In this document: positions 21,281 to 32,000 of the stretch, one piece after another
Layout: every line of letters starts with the position of its first letter
Position numbering within the stretch: the stretch's first letter is position 1
Assembly: GCF_900114055.1 (NCBI RefSeq)
Contig: NZ_FORR01000015.1
Coordinates: 34,114-98,113 of the forward strand
DNA: 64,000 nt
Source: Thermoflavimicrobium dichotomicum
GTDB lineage: Bacteria; Bacillota; Bacilli; Thermoactinomycetales; Thermoactinomycetaceae
Reading direction: 5' to 3'
Notes under the pieces: model-generated
Told to the model about the DNA's origin: nothing
What the model saw: only the letters and a program-made list of their open reading frames with translations
The model's database searches: none
Made by a program: the position numbers and the translations under genes

Positions 21281-24200
21281 AATATGCGTATCCATCTCCT
21301 CTTGTGACAATTGGGCAAGTGGGAAATCCGACGGTGTATACCCTCCAGCCTCGTCAGAGCAACAATGGGCGATAATCGCCTTGAGTGATTCGATAAAATT
21401 CTGTGCCAACTTTTCAATCGTTTCCCGGCGATGCATGGCCTCGCTGTACCAGAATATCATCTGTAATTGTTCTCCAGAGACCACCCCAACTATATCGAGC
21501 AAATGGGGGCGAATCGATTCACCATCCATATGCGGCCCCCGATATTCCGGGGCCTCACCCTGGAACAAGCCGCTCCGGGAGATCGTTCCATCCAACTGAC
21601 CCAGATAATTGAAACTTGCTTCTACGGGTGGCATGGCCATGAGTTGTGAACGGATTTCCCCATCGGGTGCAAGATAGCGTAACAAACCATATCCCAAGCC
21701 ACGGCGAGGCACTTGGCGAACTTGTTCTTTTACAGCTTTCAGCTTATCGCCGACTGTCGAACACCCTGTCAAATCCAATCGGGCAGGATACATACTGGTC
21801 AGCCAGCCGATCGTTCGGGATAAGTCAACTCCCTCCCGGATCTCTTCCCGGCCATGCCCTTCGAGATGAACCCAATGCGACGTCTGTTCTGTCCACTCAT
21901 GCATCGCTTGCGCCAGGGCGGTGAGCAACACTTCGTTTACATGCGTCCGGTATGCACGTGGAACTTCTTGAAGCAAAGCCCGTGTCTCTTCTTGATTCAA
22001 TGAACAGGAAACGTTCTTGACGGACGCCTCCGTATTTTTACCTTGCCGATCATCCACTGGCAGAGACACATCATCCATCACTTCTTGCGACCACCATGTT
22101 TCCCATTCCTGGCGACAGGCTTTTGATTGGGCCTCTTCTTGAAGCACTTGAACCCACTGTCGAAGGGAAGTGGTTTTCATTGGTAACTTTACAGGCTGGT
22201 TTTGCTTTAGTTGGCTATATACCGTCTCCAAATCTTCGAGCAAGATCCGCCATGAAACGCCATCCATGACAAGATGATGCACAACCATGAAAAGTCGACC
22301 AGGTTTATCCACTCCGAGGTCAAAGTAAATGACCCGCATGATGGGCCCTTGCGTGATGTTCAGGCTTTTTTGCGCTTGTGCGGACATCTCCTCTATTTTT
22401 TTCTTTTGAACTTCAACAGGCTGATTGGACAAATCAACGTATTGGAAAGGAATTTCATCATTTGCTTTTCTGTAAACCTGTTTCCATCTGCCATCCTGTT
22501 TCATGAAACGCAGTCTGAGTGCATCATGATGAGTAATTAAAATGTGCAAGGTCTTCACAAGCAGTTCAGGATCAAGCCGAATCTTAGTTTGTAACAGAAT
22601 GGACTGATTCCAATGATGGCGATTATGAACCTCTTGCTCAAAGAACCAATGCTGAATGGGAGTCAGTGGCACCTCACCGCTCAATACCTCTTGTTCAGCC
22701 TGGACTTGCGAAGATTTCCCCACCACTGCGGCAAGCTCGGCAATGGTCTGATGTTCAAAACATTGCTTTGGCGTAATGCGTAATCCTTGCTGATTTGCTT
22801 TGGAGACAATTTGGATACTCAAGATCGAGTCCCCGCCCAGGGCAAAGAAATTATCATGGATCCCCACACGTTCCAGGCCTAATACCTGTTGCCAAATGGA
22901 TGCCAGCTTCCTTTCAGTTTCATTGCGTGGAGACACATATTTTCCTTGTCCCACCATTTGAGCACCGGATGGCATCGGTAACGCCTTGCGATCAATTTTT
23001 CCATTCGCCGTCAGCGGAAGTGCGGGCATTACCACAAAAGCGACAGGTACCATATATTCTGGTAAACGCTGTTTCAGGAAAGAACGACAGTCGCTAATGG
23101 TAAATGATTCTCCCTCTTTTACCACGACATAGGCAACCAGCCGTTTTTCTCCAGGAATATCTTCCCGTGCAATGACCACTGCCTCTTTGATACACTTATA
23201 TTCACTTAAAACCGCTTCAATCTCACCCAATTCAATCCGAAAACCGCGAATTTTCACTTGTTGATCCATTCGTCCCAAAAATTCGAGTTGCCCATCAGGC
23301 AAAAGTCGTACCAGATCCCCTGTTTTATACAGGCGGGCCCCAGGATCAACACTGAACAGATGCGGAATAAACCTCTCGGCTGTTAGCTCCGGTCGCCGAT
23401 AATATCCACGAGCCAAACCGACACCACTGATATAAAGCTCCCCAGGAATTCCAATCGGCACTCGTCTTAAATGGGAGTCCAGAACATACACTTCCGTATT
23501 GGCAATCGGTCGGCCAATCGTAGGCAGATGTGCCTTATCCCTTCCTTTGGGAACGATGGCTGCCGTTGTCACGACAGTATTTTCTGTTGGCCCATAATGG
23601 TTTATCACCTCTGCCGGAAAATCACTGGGTGGATAATAACGCAATTGATCTCCACCCGTCAGCAGTTTGCGCAAGGCGATCGATTCAGGCCATTTCAGCA
23701 ACAACAACTTTTCCAATAGTGGAGTCGGAACAAAGCTGACGGTAATCCGATGTTCAATCATCCAGTCACGCAGTGCCTCTGGTGACAAACGCACTTCATC
23801 ATCCGGAATATAAAGCGAAGCTCCAGAAACCAGTGGCGGCCAGATTTCCCACACAGATGCATCAAAAGCTACCCCTGCAAGTAAAGTGCTTCGGTCAGAA
23901 GGTGTCAGCTCATACTCTCGTTGATGCCAATACACCAGATTGAGCAGCGAGCGATGGCTAATCATTACTCCTTTTGGCTTCCCGGTTGAACCCGAAGTAT
24001 AAATCATATAGGCCAAGTCATCCACTGACACATGGACAGCGGGATCTTCCAAACATTCCTGGCTTATTTCATTCCAGATGGTATCGATGCATATGCGTTG
24101 ACATGTCATTGGCAATTTGGCATGGATCTCCGTTTGCGTTAAAACCACTCGCACTTGCGCATCCCTGACCATGTAAGCCAAACGCTCTGGTGGATAGGTG

Positions 24201-27200
24201 GGATCCATCGGTACATAAGTACCACCTGCTTTCATGATGGCCAGCAAACCGATGATCAATTGGGGTGAGCGTTCCATACAAATCCCTACCAAATCCCCTG
24301 CACGAATTCCCTGTTTCTGCAGATAATGTGCTAGCTGATTGGCATGCTGATTTAACTCCCCATACGTCAGACAAGTTCCTTTACTGACCACAGCTGTCGC
24401 TGTCTTATTTTGCTCCGCATATTGAGCGATCAGCCCATGCACACAGTCATCCAGCGGATACGATACCTGTGTTTGATTCCAACGCTGAAGCCATTGCCGC
24501 TCAGTCTCCGTCAACAAGGGAAGCTCCGTAATTGAACAATCAGGATCAGTCAAAATCCCCTTTAACAGGATCATGAAATGATCTGCCATACGTTTGATGG
24601 TTTCCGCTTCAAACAGGTCCTTGTTGTATTCCAAATCCACTACCAAACCTGTTTCCGATTCCGCTATATTACAGGTCAAATCAAATTTGGCTACATGATG
24701 TGGCACTTCCTGCCAGGCAAGATCAAGCCCCTTTACCTCAGGCAACTCCAATGACACATTTTGCAAGGCAAACATCACTTGGAAAAGCGGCGTATAGCTG
24801 AGATCACGTTCTGTTTGCAATTCGTCCACCAGTTTCTCAAACGGCACGTCTTGATGGGCATAGGCTCCCAAAGCCACTTCCCGTACACGAGCCAGCAACT
24901 CACAGAAGCTGGGATTTCCGGACAAGTCAGTCCGAAACACCAATGTATTCACAAAGAAACCGACCAATCTCTCAAGTTCTTTCACTTGACGGTTCGCTAC
25001 AGGACTTCCAACGGCAATGTCTTCCTGACCACTATAACGACCTAAAAGGATCTGAAACGCGGCCAATAAGGTCATAAACAGCGTAACGCCCTCTTTTTGA
25101 CTTAATTCTCTTAACCCCTCAACCAGTTCGGCTGGCAACGAAAAACGATAAACATCTCCCTCAAAGGTTTGCTCGGATGGTCGTGGCCGATCCGTTGGCA
25201 GTTGCAGGACAGGTACACCCGCCAACTGTTCTCTCCAATATTGCAATTGTTTTTCCAACTTCTCTCCCTGTAACCATGTTCGTTGCCAAAGAGCGAAGTC
25301 TGTATATTGGATCGGAAGTGCTGGCAAGCCAGATGTTCGACCTTCAAGCAAATCAGCATAAAGGGAAAACAACTCTTCCAGCAATACCCTCAATGACCAG
25401 CCATCCGAGATAATATGATGCATATTGACATACAGTAGCCATTCGGTGTCCTTTACCTGGAATAACTTCACTCGAAACAACGGTCCGTTTGCCAAGTCAA
25501 ATGGCTGTGTAGCATCCAGTTCCATGAGCTGCATCGCTTCCCGTTCTGGCTGAAGGGTCACACGCAAATCAAGTAACTCCCACCAGCCCTCTACATTCCC
25601 TTCGACTTGTTGCACGGCTTGCCCATCCAGGTCATGAATCGTTGTACGTAATGATTCCTGCCGTCTCATCAACTCTTCCCAACTCTGATGAAGAGCCGAA
25701 ACATCCAGTTCCCCTGACAGTCTGAGTGCAAATGGAATATGATACACATCACTCTTTGACATGAGCTGTTCCAAAAACCAAAGTCTCTGCTGTGCGTACG
25801 ACAGGGGAATCCGTGAATCTTTTTGCTCCATTTTCGTAATCGAAGGAAAGGACAGTGCATGATCACCATGAAGCTCTTTTTCGATATGTTCTGCAAGCTG
25901 GGCGATCGTCGTTTTTTCAAATATCATACGGAGAGGTAACTGGATCGCAAAAGCCTCATTTAAACGAGCAATTACTTGCGTTGCCAATAGGGACTGACCA
26001 CCTATTGCAAAGAAAGATTGATTCATTCCCACTTTTTCCTTATGCAATACTTCACACCAGATTCCGTGAATAATTTCTTCAACAGGTGTACGAGGCCCTC
26101 GATCTGTAATACCATCAACAGCACAGTCTGGTGCTGGCAGTGCTTGGCGATCGATCTTGCCATTTGGAGTCAGTGGTAAAGCATCCATACGGATAAACAA
26201 CGCTGGTACCATGTAATCGGGCAGCATTCTTTTCAGATATGCTTTCCATTCTTCTGCCAGATCCTGAAGTGCATCTGTAACCACATAAGCGATCAAAACT
26301 TTTTCCCCGATCTCTTCTTCATGCACGATCACAACGGTATCTTTTACAGCAGGATGTTGGAGCAAAGCCGTTTCGATTTCACCCAACTCAATACGATAAC
26401 CACGTATTTTTACCTGTTGATCGATTCGTCCCAAAAACTCCAGATTTCCATCAGGAAGAAACCGGACCAAATCGCCTGTACGATACAAACGCTCTCCCTT
26501 TCGGAATGGATGAGGAAGAAATTTCTCCTCTGTCAGTTCAGGGCGTCCATGATACCCCCGGGACAAGCCATCCCCACCCACATATAGCTCTCCAGGAATG
26601 CCTACAGGTACAGGCTCTAAATGCTCATCGAGTACATAAACTTCTGTATTTGCAATTGGGCGGCCAATCGGTGGCATACTCGTGTCTCCACGCCCTTTGG
26701 GAACCGGAAACGCTGTCGTTACCACTGTATTTTCGGTTGGCCCATAGTGATTGACTACTTCAACCGGAAAGTCTTCTGGCAGATAGTGACGTAACTGGTC
26801 CCCACCAGTCAACAGCTTGCGCAGCGGCACCTGCTGTGGCCATTTCAAAAACAGCAAACTCTGCAGAAGTGGTGTTGGCAGAAAGCTGACGGTGATTTCC
26901 TTTTCCAATAACCAACCTTGCAATCTCGTTGGAGACAAACGCGTCTCCTCATCAGGAATATACAAACTTCCGCCAGTTACCAAGGTCGGCCAAATCTCCC
27001 ATACAGATGCATCAAAAGCAGGACCAGCAATCAAAGTGGTTCGATCGTTCTCCGATAATTGATACTCCCGAGAGTGCCAGAACACCAAATTGAGTAGCGA
27101 ACGGTGAGAAATTTGCACTCCTTTGGGTCTTCCTGTCGAGCCGGAAGTATAAATGACATAAGCCAAACCATCGACAGATGTCTGGCAGGTCGGGGGTTCT

Positions 27201-28984
27201 TTTCTTTCGTGGGCAATCCTTTCCCAATCTTCATCCAGACATATGATTTCCCATGGACCTCCCGCCAACTTCTCTTGAACCGATCCTTTCGTCAGCACCA
27301 CTGACACCCCGGAGTCTTCCAGCATATAAGCCAGCCGCTCTCTAGGATAGGCAGGATCCATCGGCACATAAGCTGCCCCTGCTTTTAAAATGCCTAACAC
27401 TCCAACAATCAGCTCTGATGAACGTTCAGCACAAATCCCTACCAAATCACCTTTACGGATCCCCTGCTTCACCAAGAAGTGAGCCAATTGATTCGCCTGG
27501 CTGTTCAACTCCTGATAAGTCAGCACTCCCTGCTTGCTGACAACCGCTTCTTTTTGCGGAATATACTCTGCTTGTAACTCTACCCAATCAAAAACGCATC
27601 GATCTTGCGGATAAGCCTTTTGAGTTTGGTTCCACTCTACCAGCAATTGCTCTCTTTCGGTTGGTGTCAGAAGAGAAATTTGACTCAATGATTGCGAGAC
27701 ATCTTCGATCATGTGCTCCAACACATGCACCAGTTGATGAGCCATACGCTCAACCGTTGACCGTTCATATCGTCTGGCATCCCATAACCATTTAAAACAC
27801 AGTTTTTTCCCAGGAAATACGACTAGATTCAGTGAATAGTTGGTGCGCTCAATGGAACGGAGATCTGTCAGTTCAAGGTCTCCCGCTGTCAAAGCCTCCA
27901 TCGGATAATTTTCAAAAGCTAGCAAGGCATCGAATAGGGAAGCACCTTGAGGCAAATCACTCCAACTTTGGATATCCGCAAGCGAACTGTATTCAAATTG
28001 CCGCATTTCCACTTGTTGCTTCTGGATGATCTGCAACCATTCATGAATCGGCATATGCGGTGAAATACGGATACGAGCAGGGAGCGTGTTCATAAACATC
28101 CCGACCATTGTCTCAAAACCAACCAATTCGGTGGGCCGACCTGACACAGCTGTTCCAAATACCACATCTTCCCGCCCGCTGTATCGGCTTAACAGATATG
28201 CCCATGCTCCTTGAATGAACGTGTTGACCGTTAGTTGATATTTTCGGGCCATCCATTTTATACGTGAATATTCCTCTTCAGATAAATATATTTCCATCTC
28301 TTCAAAGAATAAGGATGATTCTGAATCAGATCGCGACTTTTCTACTCGTAATGAAACAGGTTCAATGAACCCCTGTAACTTCTCACGCCAAAAGGCTTCC
28401 GCTTTTCTCCCATCTTGCTCTTGGATCCAGGCAATATAATCGCCAAATGGACGTGGCTCATGCAGGGCCAAAGCACAGTCTTGCTGATTGGATTCATAAA
28501 ACTTCAATACTTCTTTGAGTACAATGGGCAAACTCCAACCATCCAAAATCAGATGATGAAAGCTCCAAAGTACACGATAGCTTTGCTCATCTTGCCGTAC
28601 CAGAGCAAGTCGCATCAATGGTGGTTCAGACAAATCAAATCCTCTTTGGCGATCCCATGTAAGTAACTGTTTCCATCGTTCATCCTGTTCATCACGATCT
28701 ACTTCTCGCCAGTCTTCATAAACAAATGGAACTTCGACCTCCTGATAAATCACTTGCAACGGTTGCTTTACGTCCTCCCAAACAAAGGAGGTACGAAGCA
28801 TCTGATGACGGTTCATCACCTGTTGCCATGCCCATCGATATGTTTCAACATTGATCGATCCATGGAGCATAAAGGTGACCTGGGTTAAATACAGCTTCAA
28901 ATCCGTTTCATAAAGTGAATGAAATAAGATTCCTTGCTGTACAGGGGTCAGTTCATATAAATCTTGAATTTCCTCCGTTAGCAA
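18131..28984 (-). CDS. Non-ribosomal peptide synthetase, second subunit (gene B), modules 3-5
   Basis: A protein of 3617 residues. The start is TTG at 28984, with AAAGGGAG about 8 nt upstream. Domain order is C-A-T (module 3), C-A-T-E (module 4) and C-A-T (module 5), ending right after the last carrier. The first condensation domain opens with LTPVQQGILFHSL and has HHLILDG at about residue 144. This is the D-accepting type, and it fits gene A ending in an epimerase. The carriers read GGQSLLA (about residue 996), GGDSILS (about 2050) and GGHSLMA (about 3566), all with the active Ser. The epimerase of module 4 has HHLVMDGVSW and EGHGRE. There is no terminal release domain, so the chain passes to gene C. 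The upstream neighbour gene A ends 109 nt away on the same strand. Confidence 0.97.
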   Translation of the reverse strand: MLTEEIQDLYELTPVQQGILFHSLYETDLKLYLTQVTFMLHGSINVETYRWAWQQVMNRHQMLRTSFVWEDVKQPLQVIYQEVEVPFVYEDWREVDRDEQDERWKQLLTWDRQRGFDLSEPPLMRLALVRQDEQSYRVLWSFHHLILDGWSLPIVLKEVLKFYESNQQDCALALHEPRPFGDYIAWIQEQDGRKAEAFWREKLQGFIEPVSLRVEKSRSDSESSLFFEEMEIYLSEEEYSRIKWMARKYQLTVNTFIQGAWAYLLSRYSGREDVVFGTAVSGRPTELVGFETMVGMFMNTLPARIRISPHMPIHEWLQIIQKQQVEMRQFEYSSLADIQSWSDLPQGASLFDALLAFENYPMEALTAGDLELTDLRSIERTNYSLNLVVFPGKKLCFKWLWDARRYERSTVERMAHQLVHVLEHMIEDVSQSLSQISLLTPTEREQLLVEWNQTQKAYPQDRCVFDWVELQAEYIPQKEAVVSKQGVLTYQELNSQANQLAHFLVKQGIRKGDLVGICAERSSELIVGVLGILKAGAAYVPMDPAYPRERLAYMLEDSGVSVVLTKGSVQEKLAGGPWEIICLDEDWERIAHERKEPPTCQTSVDGLAYVIYTSGSTGRPKGVQISHRSLLNLVFWHSREYQLSENDRTTLIAGPAFDASVWEIWPTLVTGGSLYIPDEETRLSPTRLQGWLLEKEITVSFLPTPLLQSLLFLKWPQQVPLRKLLTGGDQLRHYLPEDFPVEVVNHYGPTENTVVTTAFPVPKGRGDTSMPPIGRPIANTEVYVLDEHLEPVPVGIPGELYVGGDGLSRGYHGRPELTEEKFLPHPFRKGERLYRTGDLVRFLPDGNLEFLGRIDQQVKIRGYRIELGEIETALLQHPAVKDTVVIVHEEEIGEKVLIAYVVTDALQDLAEEWKAYLKRMLPDYMVPALFIRMDALPLTPNGKIDRQALPAPDCAVDGITDRGPRTPVEEIIHGIWCEVLHKEKVGMNQSFFAIGGQSLLATQVIARLNEAFAIQLPLRMIFEKTTIAQLAEHIEKELHGDHALSFPSITKMEQKDSRIPLSYAQQRLWFLEQLMSKSDVYHIPFALRLSGELDVSALHQSWEELMRRQESLRTTIHDLDGQAVQQVEGNVEGWWELLDLRVTLQPEREAMQLMELDATQPFDLANGPLFRVKLFQVKDTEWLLYVNMHHIISDGWSLRVLLEELFSLYADLLEGRTSGLPALPIQYTDFALWQRTWLQGEKLEKQLQYWREQLAGVPVLQLPTDRPRPSEQTFEGDVYRFSLPAELVEGLRELSQKEGVTLFMTLLAAFQILLGRYSGQEDIAVGSPVANRQVKELERLVGFFVNTLVFRTDLSGNPSFCELLARVREVALGAYAHQDVPFEKLVDELQTERDLSYTPLFQVMFALQNVSLELPEVKGLDLAWQEVPHHVAKFDLTCNIAESETGLVVDLEYNKDLFEAETIKRMADHFMILLKGILTDPDCSITELPLLTETERQWLQRWNQTQVSYPLDDCVHGLIAQYAEQNKTATAVVSKGTCLTYGELNQHANQLAHYLQKQGIRAGDLVGICMERSPQLIIGLLAIMKAGGTYVPMDPTYPPERLAYMVRDAQVRVVLTQTEIHAKLPMTCQRICIDTIWNEISQECLEDPAVHVSVDDLAYMIYTSGSTGKPKGVMISHRSLLNLVYWHQREYELTPSDRSTLLAGVAFDASVWEIWPPLVSGASLYIPDDEVRLSPEALRDWMIEHRITVSFVPTPLLEKLLLLKWPESIALRKLLTGGDQLRYYPPSDFPAEVINHYGPTENTVVTTAAIVPKGRDKAHLPTIGRPIANTEVYVLDSHLRRVPIGIPGELYISGVGLARGYYRRPELTAERFIPHLFSVDPGARLYKTGDLVRLLPDGQLEFLGRMDQQVKIRGFRIELGEIEAVLSEYKCIKEAVVIAREDIPGEKRLVAYVVVKEGESFTISDCRSFLKQRLPEYMVPVAFVVMPALPLTANGKIDRKALPMPSGAQMVGQGKYVSPRNETERKLASIWQQVLGLERVGIHDNFFALGGDSILSIQIVSKANQQGLRITPKQCFEHQTIAELAAVVGKSSQVQAEQEVLSGEVPLTPIQHWFFEQEVHNRHHWNQSILLQTKIRLDPELLVKTLHILITHHDALRLRFMKQDGRWKQVYRKANDEIPFQYVDLSNQPVEVQKKKIEEMSAQAQKSLNITQGPIMRVIYFDLGVDKPGRLFMVVHHLVMDGVSWRILLEDLETVYSQLKQNQPVKLPMKTTSLRQWVQVLQEEAQSKACRQEWETWWSQEVMDDVSLPVDDRQGKNTEASVKNVSCSLNQEETRALLQEVPRAYRTHVNEVLLTALAQAMHEWTEQTSHWVHLEGHGREEIREGVDLSRTIGWLTSMYPARLDLTGCSTVGDKLKAVKEQVRQVPRRGLGYGLLRYLAPDGEIRSQLMAMPPVEASFNYLGQLDGTISRSGLFQGEAPEYRGPHMDGESIRPHLLDIVGVVSGEQLQMIFWYSEAMHRRETIEKLAQNFIESLKAIIAHCCSDEAGGYTPSDFPLAQLSQEEMDTHIGENRWIEDVYPLAPLQQGLMFHTLVGQEAGDYLVQMHLTLKGDLDLEKFTEAWRHVVARYEILRAAVIWKGLKVPHQLIYQKVPVSIRLVDLSPLTGEAQEIKIQEYVTADRKQGFELHQPPLMRWTLFKLGSDTYQLIWSYHHVILDGWSMPLVLKDLFRIYQGLTEGSEVTLEWVRPYRDYIAWLQKQDPLQAERFWRKKLQGYTEPISLRVERLPREPGKTMPEQRITLLSKELTAALETFARKNQITMNTLIQGAWALLLSCYSGERDLVYGLTGSGRPADLPGVEWMVGLFINTLPMRVHVPTDGSVLEWLKQLQQDQLEIRQFEYSPLLDVQSWSELPRGVSLFDYIYVFENYPVGQLLEESEHGLSMTRIDGSEQVNYPLALVVAPGEQLLVKWMYDRQRFDVSMIEQMTKHLQALLTQMIAAPDQPLLSISPLTEEEEEQLAQRHGPKAAIQTDRLIQDWVSFHAGQQPTAPAVVTEQEVLCYAELQRRANQLAHYLQQCGVGPEVLVGVFMDRSIEMVIAQLAILKAGGAYVPMDPAYPEDRLAFIINHARMAMVLTKEDLKPDVIRLGVEVVCLDADEHLWDDAPDETPVSDVTADHLAYVIYTSGSTGTPKGVEICHRSLLNLLQWYQQTFQLTPADRVAQLMGVAFDPSVWEIWSALFAGASLYLPSEEERLSPIGLRDWLLKKEITISCVPTAVLEHLFTVEWPQETSLRLLFTGGERLRSYPPDSFPVEVVNLYGPTECTVLVTVAHLSREKAISALPPIGCPIANVEVYVLDEQLMPVPIGVPGELYIGGEVLARGYLHAPELTKEFFIPHPFSDDPDARLYKTGDLVRFLPDGQLEFLDRIDQQVKIRGYRIELGEIEAVLSDHPTIAESLVVVHEANPERKQLVAYVVTTDGKNHKDEWLQFLEQKLPKYMIPTVFVVLEQFPLTPHGKIDRKALPEPEQMAVTTAFVSPRTPMEKQVANIWAEVLQVERVGLHDNFFELGGHSLMATQVMTRINEVLRANLPIRYLFENPTVAELVKQIKANLRSTFALKR
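21280..25860 (-). other. NRPS module 4 (C-A-T-E), Leu-like, D-configured
   Basis: L-accepting condensation domain with HHIISDG near 25415. The A domain code is D-A-W-F-L-G-H-V-V-K. The carrier is GGDSILS near 22835. The epimerase has HHLVMDGVSW near 22270, HLEGHGRE, RTIGWLTSMYP and FNYLGQLD, so it should be active. Confidence 0.85.
25860..28984 (-). other. NRPS module 3 (C-A-T), Leu-like
   Basis: D-accepting condensation domain (HHLILDG). The A domain has FDASVWEIW, SFLPTP, LTGGDQL and NHYGPTENTVV, giving code D-A-W-F-L-G-H-V-V-K. The carrier motif is GGQSLLA near 25995. Confidence 0.85.
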
Positions 28985-29053
28985 GACTGATCTCCCTTTC
29001 TTCCGATGTAATCTATTTCCAATATTATCCTATTTATTTCTCCATGGAAATAG

Positions 29054-29073
29054 TCCCCTGCCCAAACAGGGGA
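29054..29073 (-). promoter_or_regulatory. Hairpin between NRPS genes A and B
   Basis: In the 109-nt gap the minus strand forms TCCCCTG / CAGGGGA, 7 bp with a 6-nt loop, followed by a moderately T-rich CTATTTCC. It could be a weak or leaky terminator that lowers gene B relative to gene A, or simply a stabilising hairpin. Confidence 0.5.
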
Positions 29074-29093
29074 GATCTATTCCATTTTTTACC

Positions 29094-32000
29094 TTATCTT
29101 TTCTTTTTGGTTAATTTGGCTAAGACCTTGTTGAGCTCCGTTTTACTCAATTTTGCTTTGGAGAAGTCTGATGGTGTAAAACGGGCCGTTGTCTGATCAT
29201 GCAGCATCGCTCTTAGCCATTTCAAATAATGTTGCGCCAAACGCTCGATGGTCTCTGGCTGATGATAGGCTTCATCATAAATCCACATCACCCGTAAACA
29301 TCCTTCTGTGACCATTGCCGCTATGTCAATCAGATGTGGACGGACACTCGCCTGTTTTTCGCTTGGACCATTGAATTGAACCCATTTGCTAAAGCATGGT
29401 GACTCCATCAACAACTGATCAAACTGCCCCAGATAGTTAAAGCTGACTTCTGCTTGTGGAATCTGCTTCATCTGACGAACTGTTTCCTCTTCCGCCAAAT
29501 AGCGCAAGATTCCATATCCAAAGCCATTATGTGGAACCTGCCGCAATTGCTCCTTGACTTCAGCAAGTGATTCACTTAAGGTTTTGGCTTGTTTTAACTG
29601 TAAAAAAACAGGATAAATACTGGTAAACCAACCAACGGTTCTGGTGATATCCACTCCTTCGATCACATTCTCACGACCATGCCCTTCCAAATGAACGAGC
29701 AGGGAACGGCGTTTGGTCCACTCAGCAAATGTTTCAACCAGTGCTGTTAGCAAGATTTCAGGCAACTTGGCTCGAAATCGATTGGGAGCCTCTTTCAGTA
29801 ACAGGTTCGTCTCTTCCATGTTCAATGATCGGACCAACTGATTGACTTTTTTCTCCCGTGCCGATGCTCGGGCATCATCTACCGGAATCCTGTAGACCGC
29901 ATCGGTAAGTTGGTGAACCCAAAAAGAATGTTCAGCCAGCAATGACTTTGAGCGAGCATATTGTTGCAAACGAAAAGCCCATTCTTTATACGAAGTCGTT
30001 TTTCGGGGCAAAATGACTTCTTGGCCTGTACGCAATTGCTCATAAACGGTTTGGATATCTTCCAGGATAATGCGCCACGATACCCCGTCCACTGCCAAGT
30101 GATGAATCACCATCACCAAATAGCATGTTTCTCCAAAGTCAACCCATACCGTCTGCAACAATGGACCACGCTCGATGTTCAAGCGACTTTCGGCATGATC
30201 CAGCTCTTTTTGTAACCATCTCTCTCTCTCCGATGCAGGCACATCTGCCTTATTGATTTTCTGAAACAGATTCATTCGTTCTTCAGCTGCATTCCATTGG
30301 TGCCACAAGTTTTCCTGCTCTTTAAAACGGAGCCTCAAGGCATCATGATGTTCGACCACTTGTTGGATGGCCTGTTCCAGAAGAGAAGCATCGATCCCTG
30401 GGCGAAGTTTTAACACGACGGACTGATTCCAGTTATGTCGATTGGGGATTTCCAGTTCAAAAAACCAATGCTGGATCGGTGTCAGTGGCAACTCACCGGT
30501 TACGATTCCTTGCTCGGCTTCGATGGAAGAGGTGTCTCCTGCAACTTTTGCCAGCTGAAAAATCGTCGGGTACTCAAAAAAGTGTTTGGGTGTCAAATAC
30601 AATCCTTGCTTGCTGGCTTCGGCAATGACTTGTAATGTCAATATTGAATCGCCACCCAATTCGAAAAAACTGTCATAAATACCAACTTGCTTCATCCCTA
30701 ACACTTTGCACCAAATTTCTGCCAAAGCTTGCTCGAGCTCTGTTTGTGGAGCCTGGAACCTGCTGCTTAATTCCAAGTGTTGTTGTTCAGGGCGCGGCAG
30801 CTGCTTTCGATCAATTTTTCCATTGGGTGTCAAAGGCATCGCATCCAACACAACAAAGGCAGACGGGATCATATAATCAGGCAGTTTCTGCTTCAGATAG
30901 CTTCGCCATTTTTCCATATTTGCTTGTTGCTGCTCTTTCAGTACGAGGTAAGCCACCAATCTTTTCTCACCGGGAACATCCTCTCTTGCCACAACGACGA
31001 CTTCGCTCACATACGGGTGTTGCCGCAGACGGGCTTCGATTTCCCCCAGTTCGATTCGAAATCCGCGAACCTTGACTTGATAATCGGTACGCCCCAAAAA
31101 TTCCAGCTGACCATCTGTTCGATAGCGTACCAAATCCCCCGTCTTGTACAAACGGGCTTCTGAATGGTCACGAAAAGGATGAGGAATAAAACGTTCCTGA
31201 GTCAGTTCGGGTTTGTTCAAATACCCTCGTGACAACCCAAATCCGCCCAGATACAGTTCTCCTGGAACCCCTATCGGCACCCGTTCCAAATGAGCATCCA
31301 ATACATAAGCCTCTGTATTTGCAATCGGGCATCCAATGGACGGGCTTCTGGGGTCGTCTTTTTCAATGAGTGCAAATGTCGAATACGTTGTATCCTCAGA
31401 TGGGCCATATAAATTATATACTTTCTCCACTGTTCCCAATTGATACAATTGTCGAACCAATGTTTGTGGCAGTGGCTCTCCTGCCAGATTGACCACTTTT
31501 ACGGATGACGGAAATCCACCTATCTTCAGCAGTTCTTTCGCCGCTGAAGGAACAGTGTTGACCAAGGTCACTTGATGACGAGCAGCCAAATAAGGCAACT
31601 CCAGGGCATTGTCTGCCAAAATAACCATTCCACCACAACCGAGCGGCACAAAAATCTCAAATACTGACAAATCAAAACAGACGGATGTAGCGGCCAAAAC
31701 GCCTTTTAGCTCATCAGGCAAAAATACATGGTACGCCCACTGGATAAGGGTAACTGTGCTCCGATGCTCGATCATAACCCCCTTTGGGTTTCCTGTTGAA
31801 CCCGAAGTATAGATCACATAAGCCAGATGTTCAGGTTGAACTTCGCTTTCTGTATTCTTGATCGATTTTTCCCTGATCAGCTGCTGATCCCGATCCAAAC
31901 AAACCACCATCGCTGAAGTATCAGGCAACTCAGAAAGCAACTTCTCCTGCGTAAGAAGTACTTTTACCCGAGAGTCTTCCAACATGTAAGCAATTCGTTC

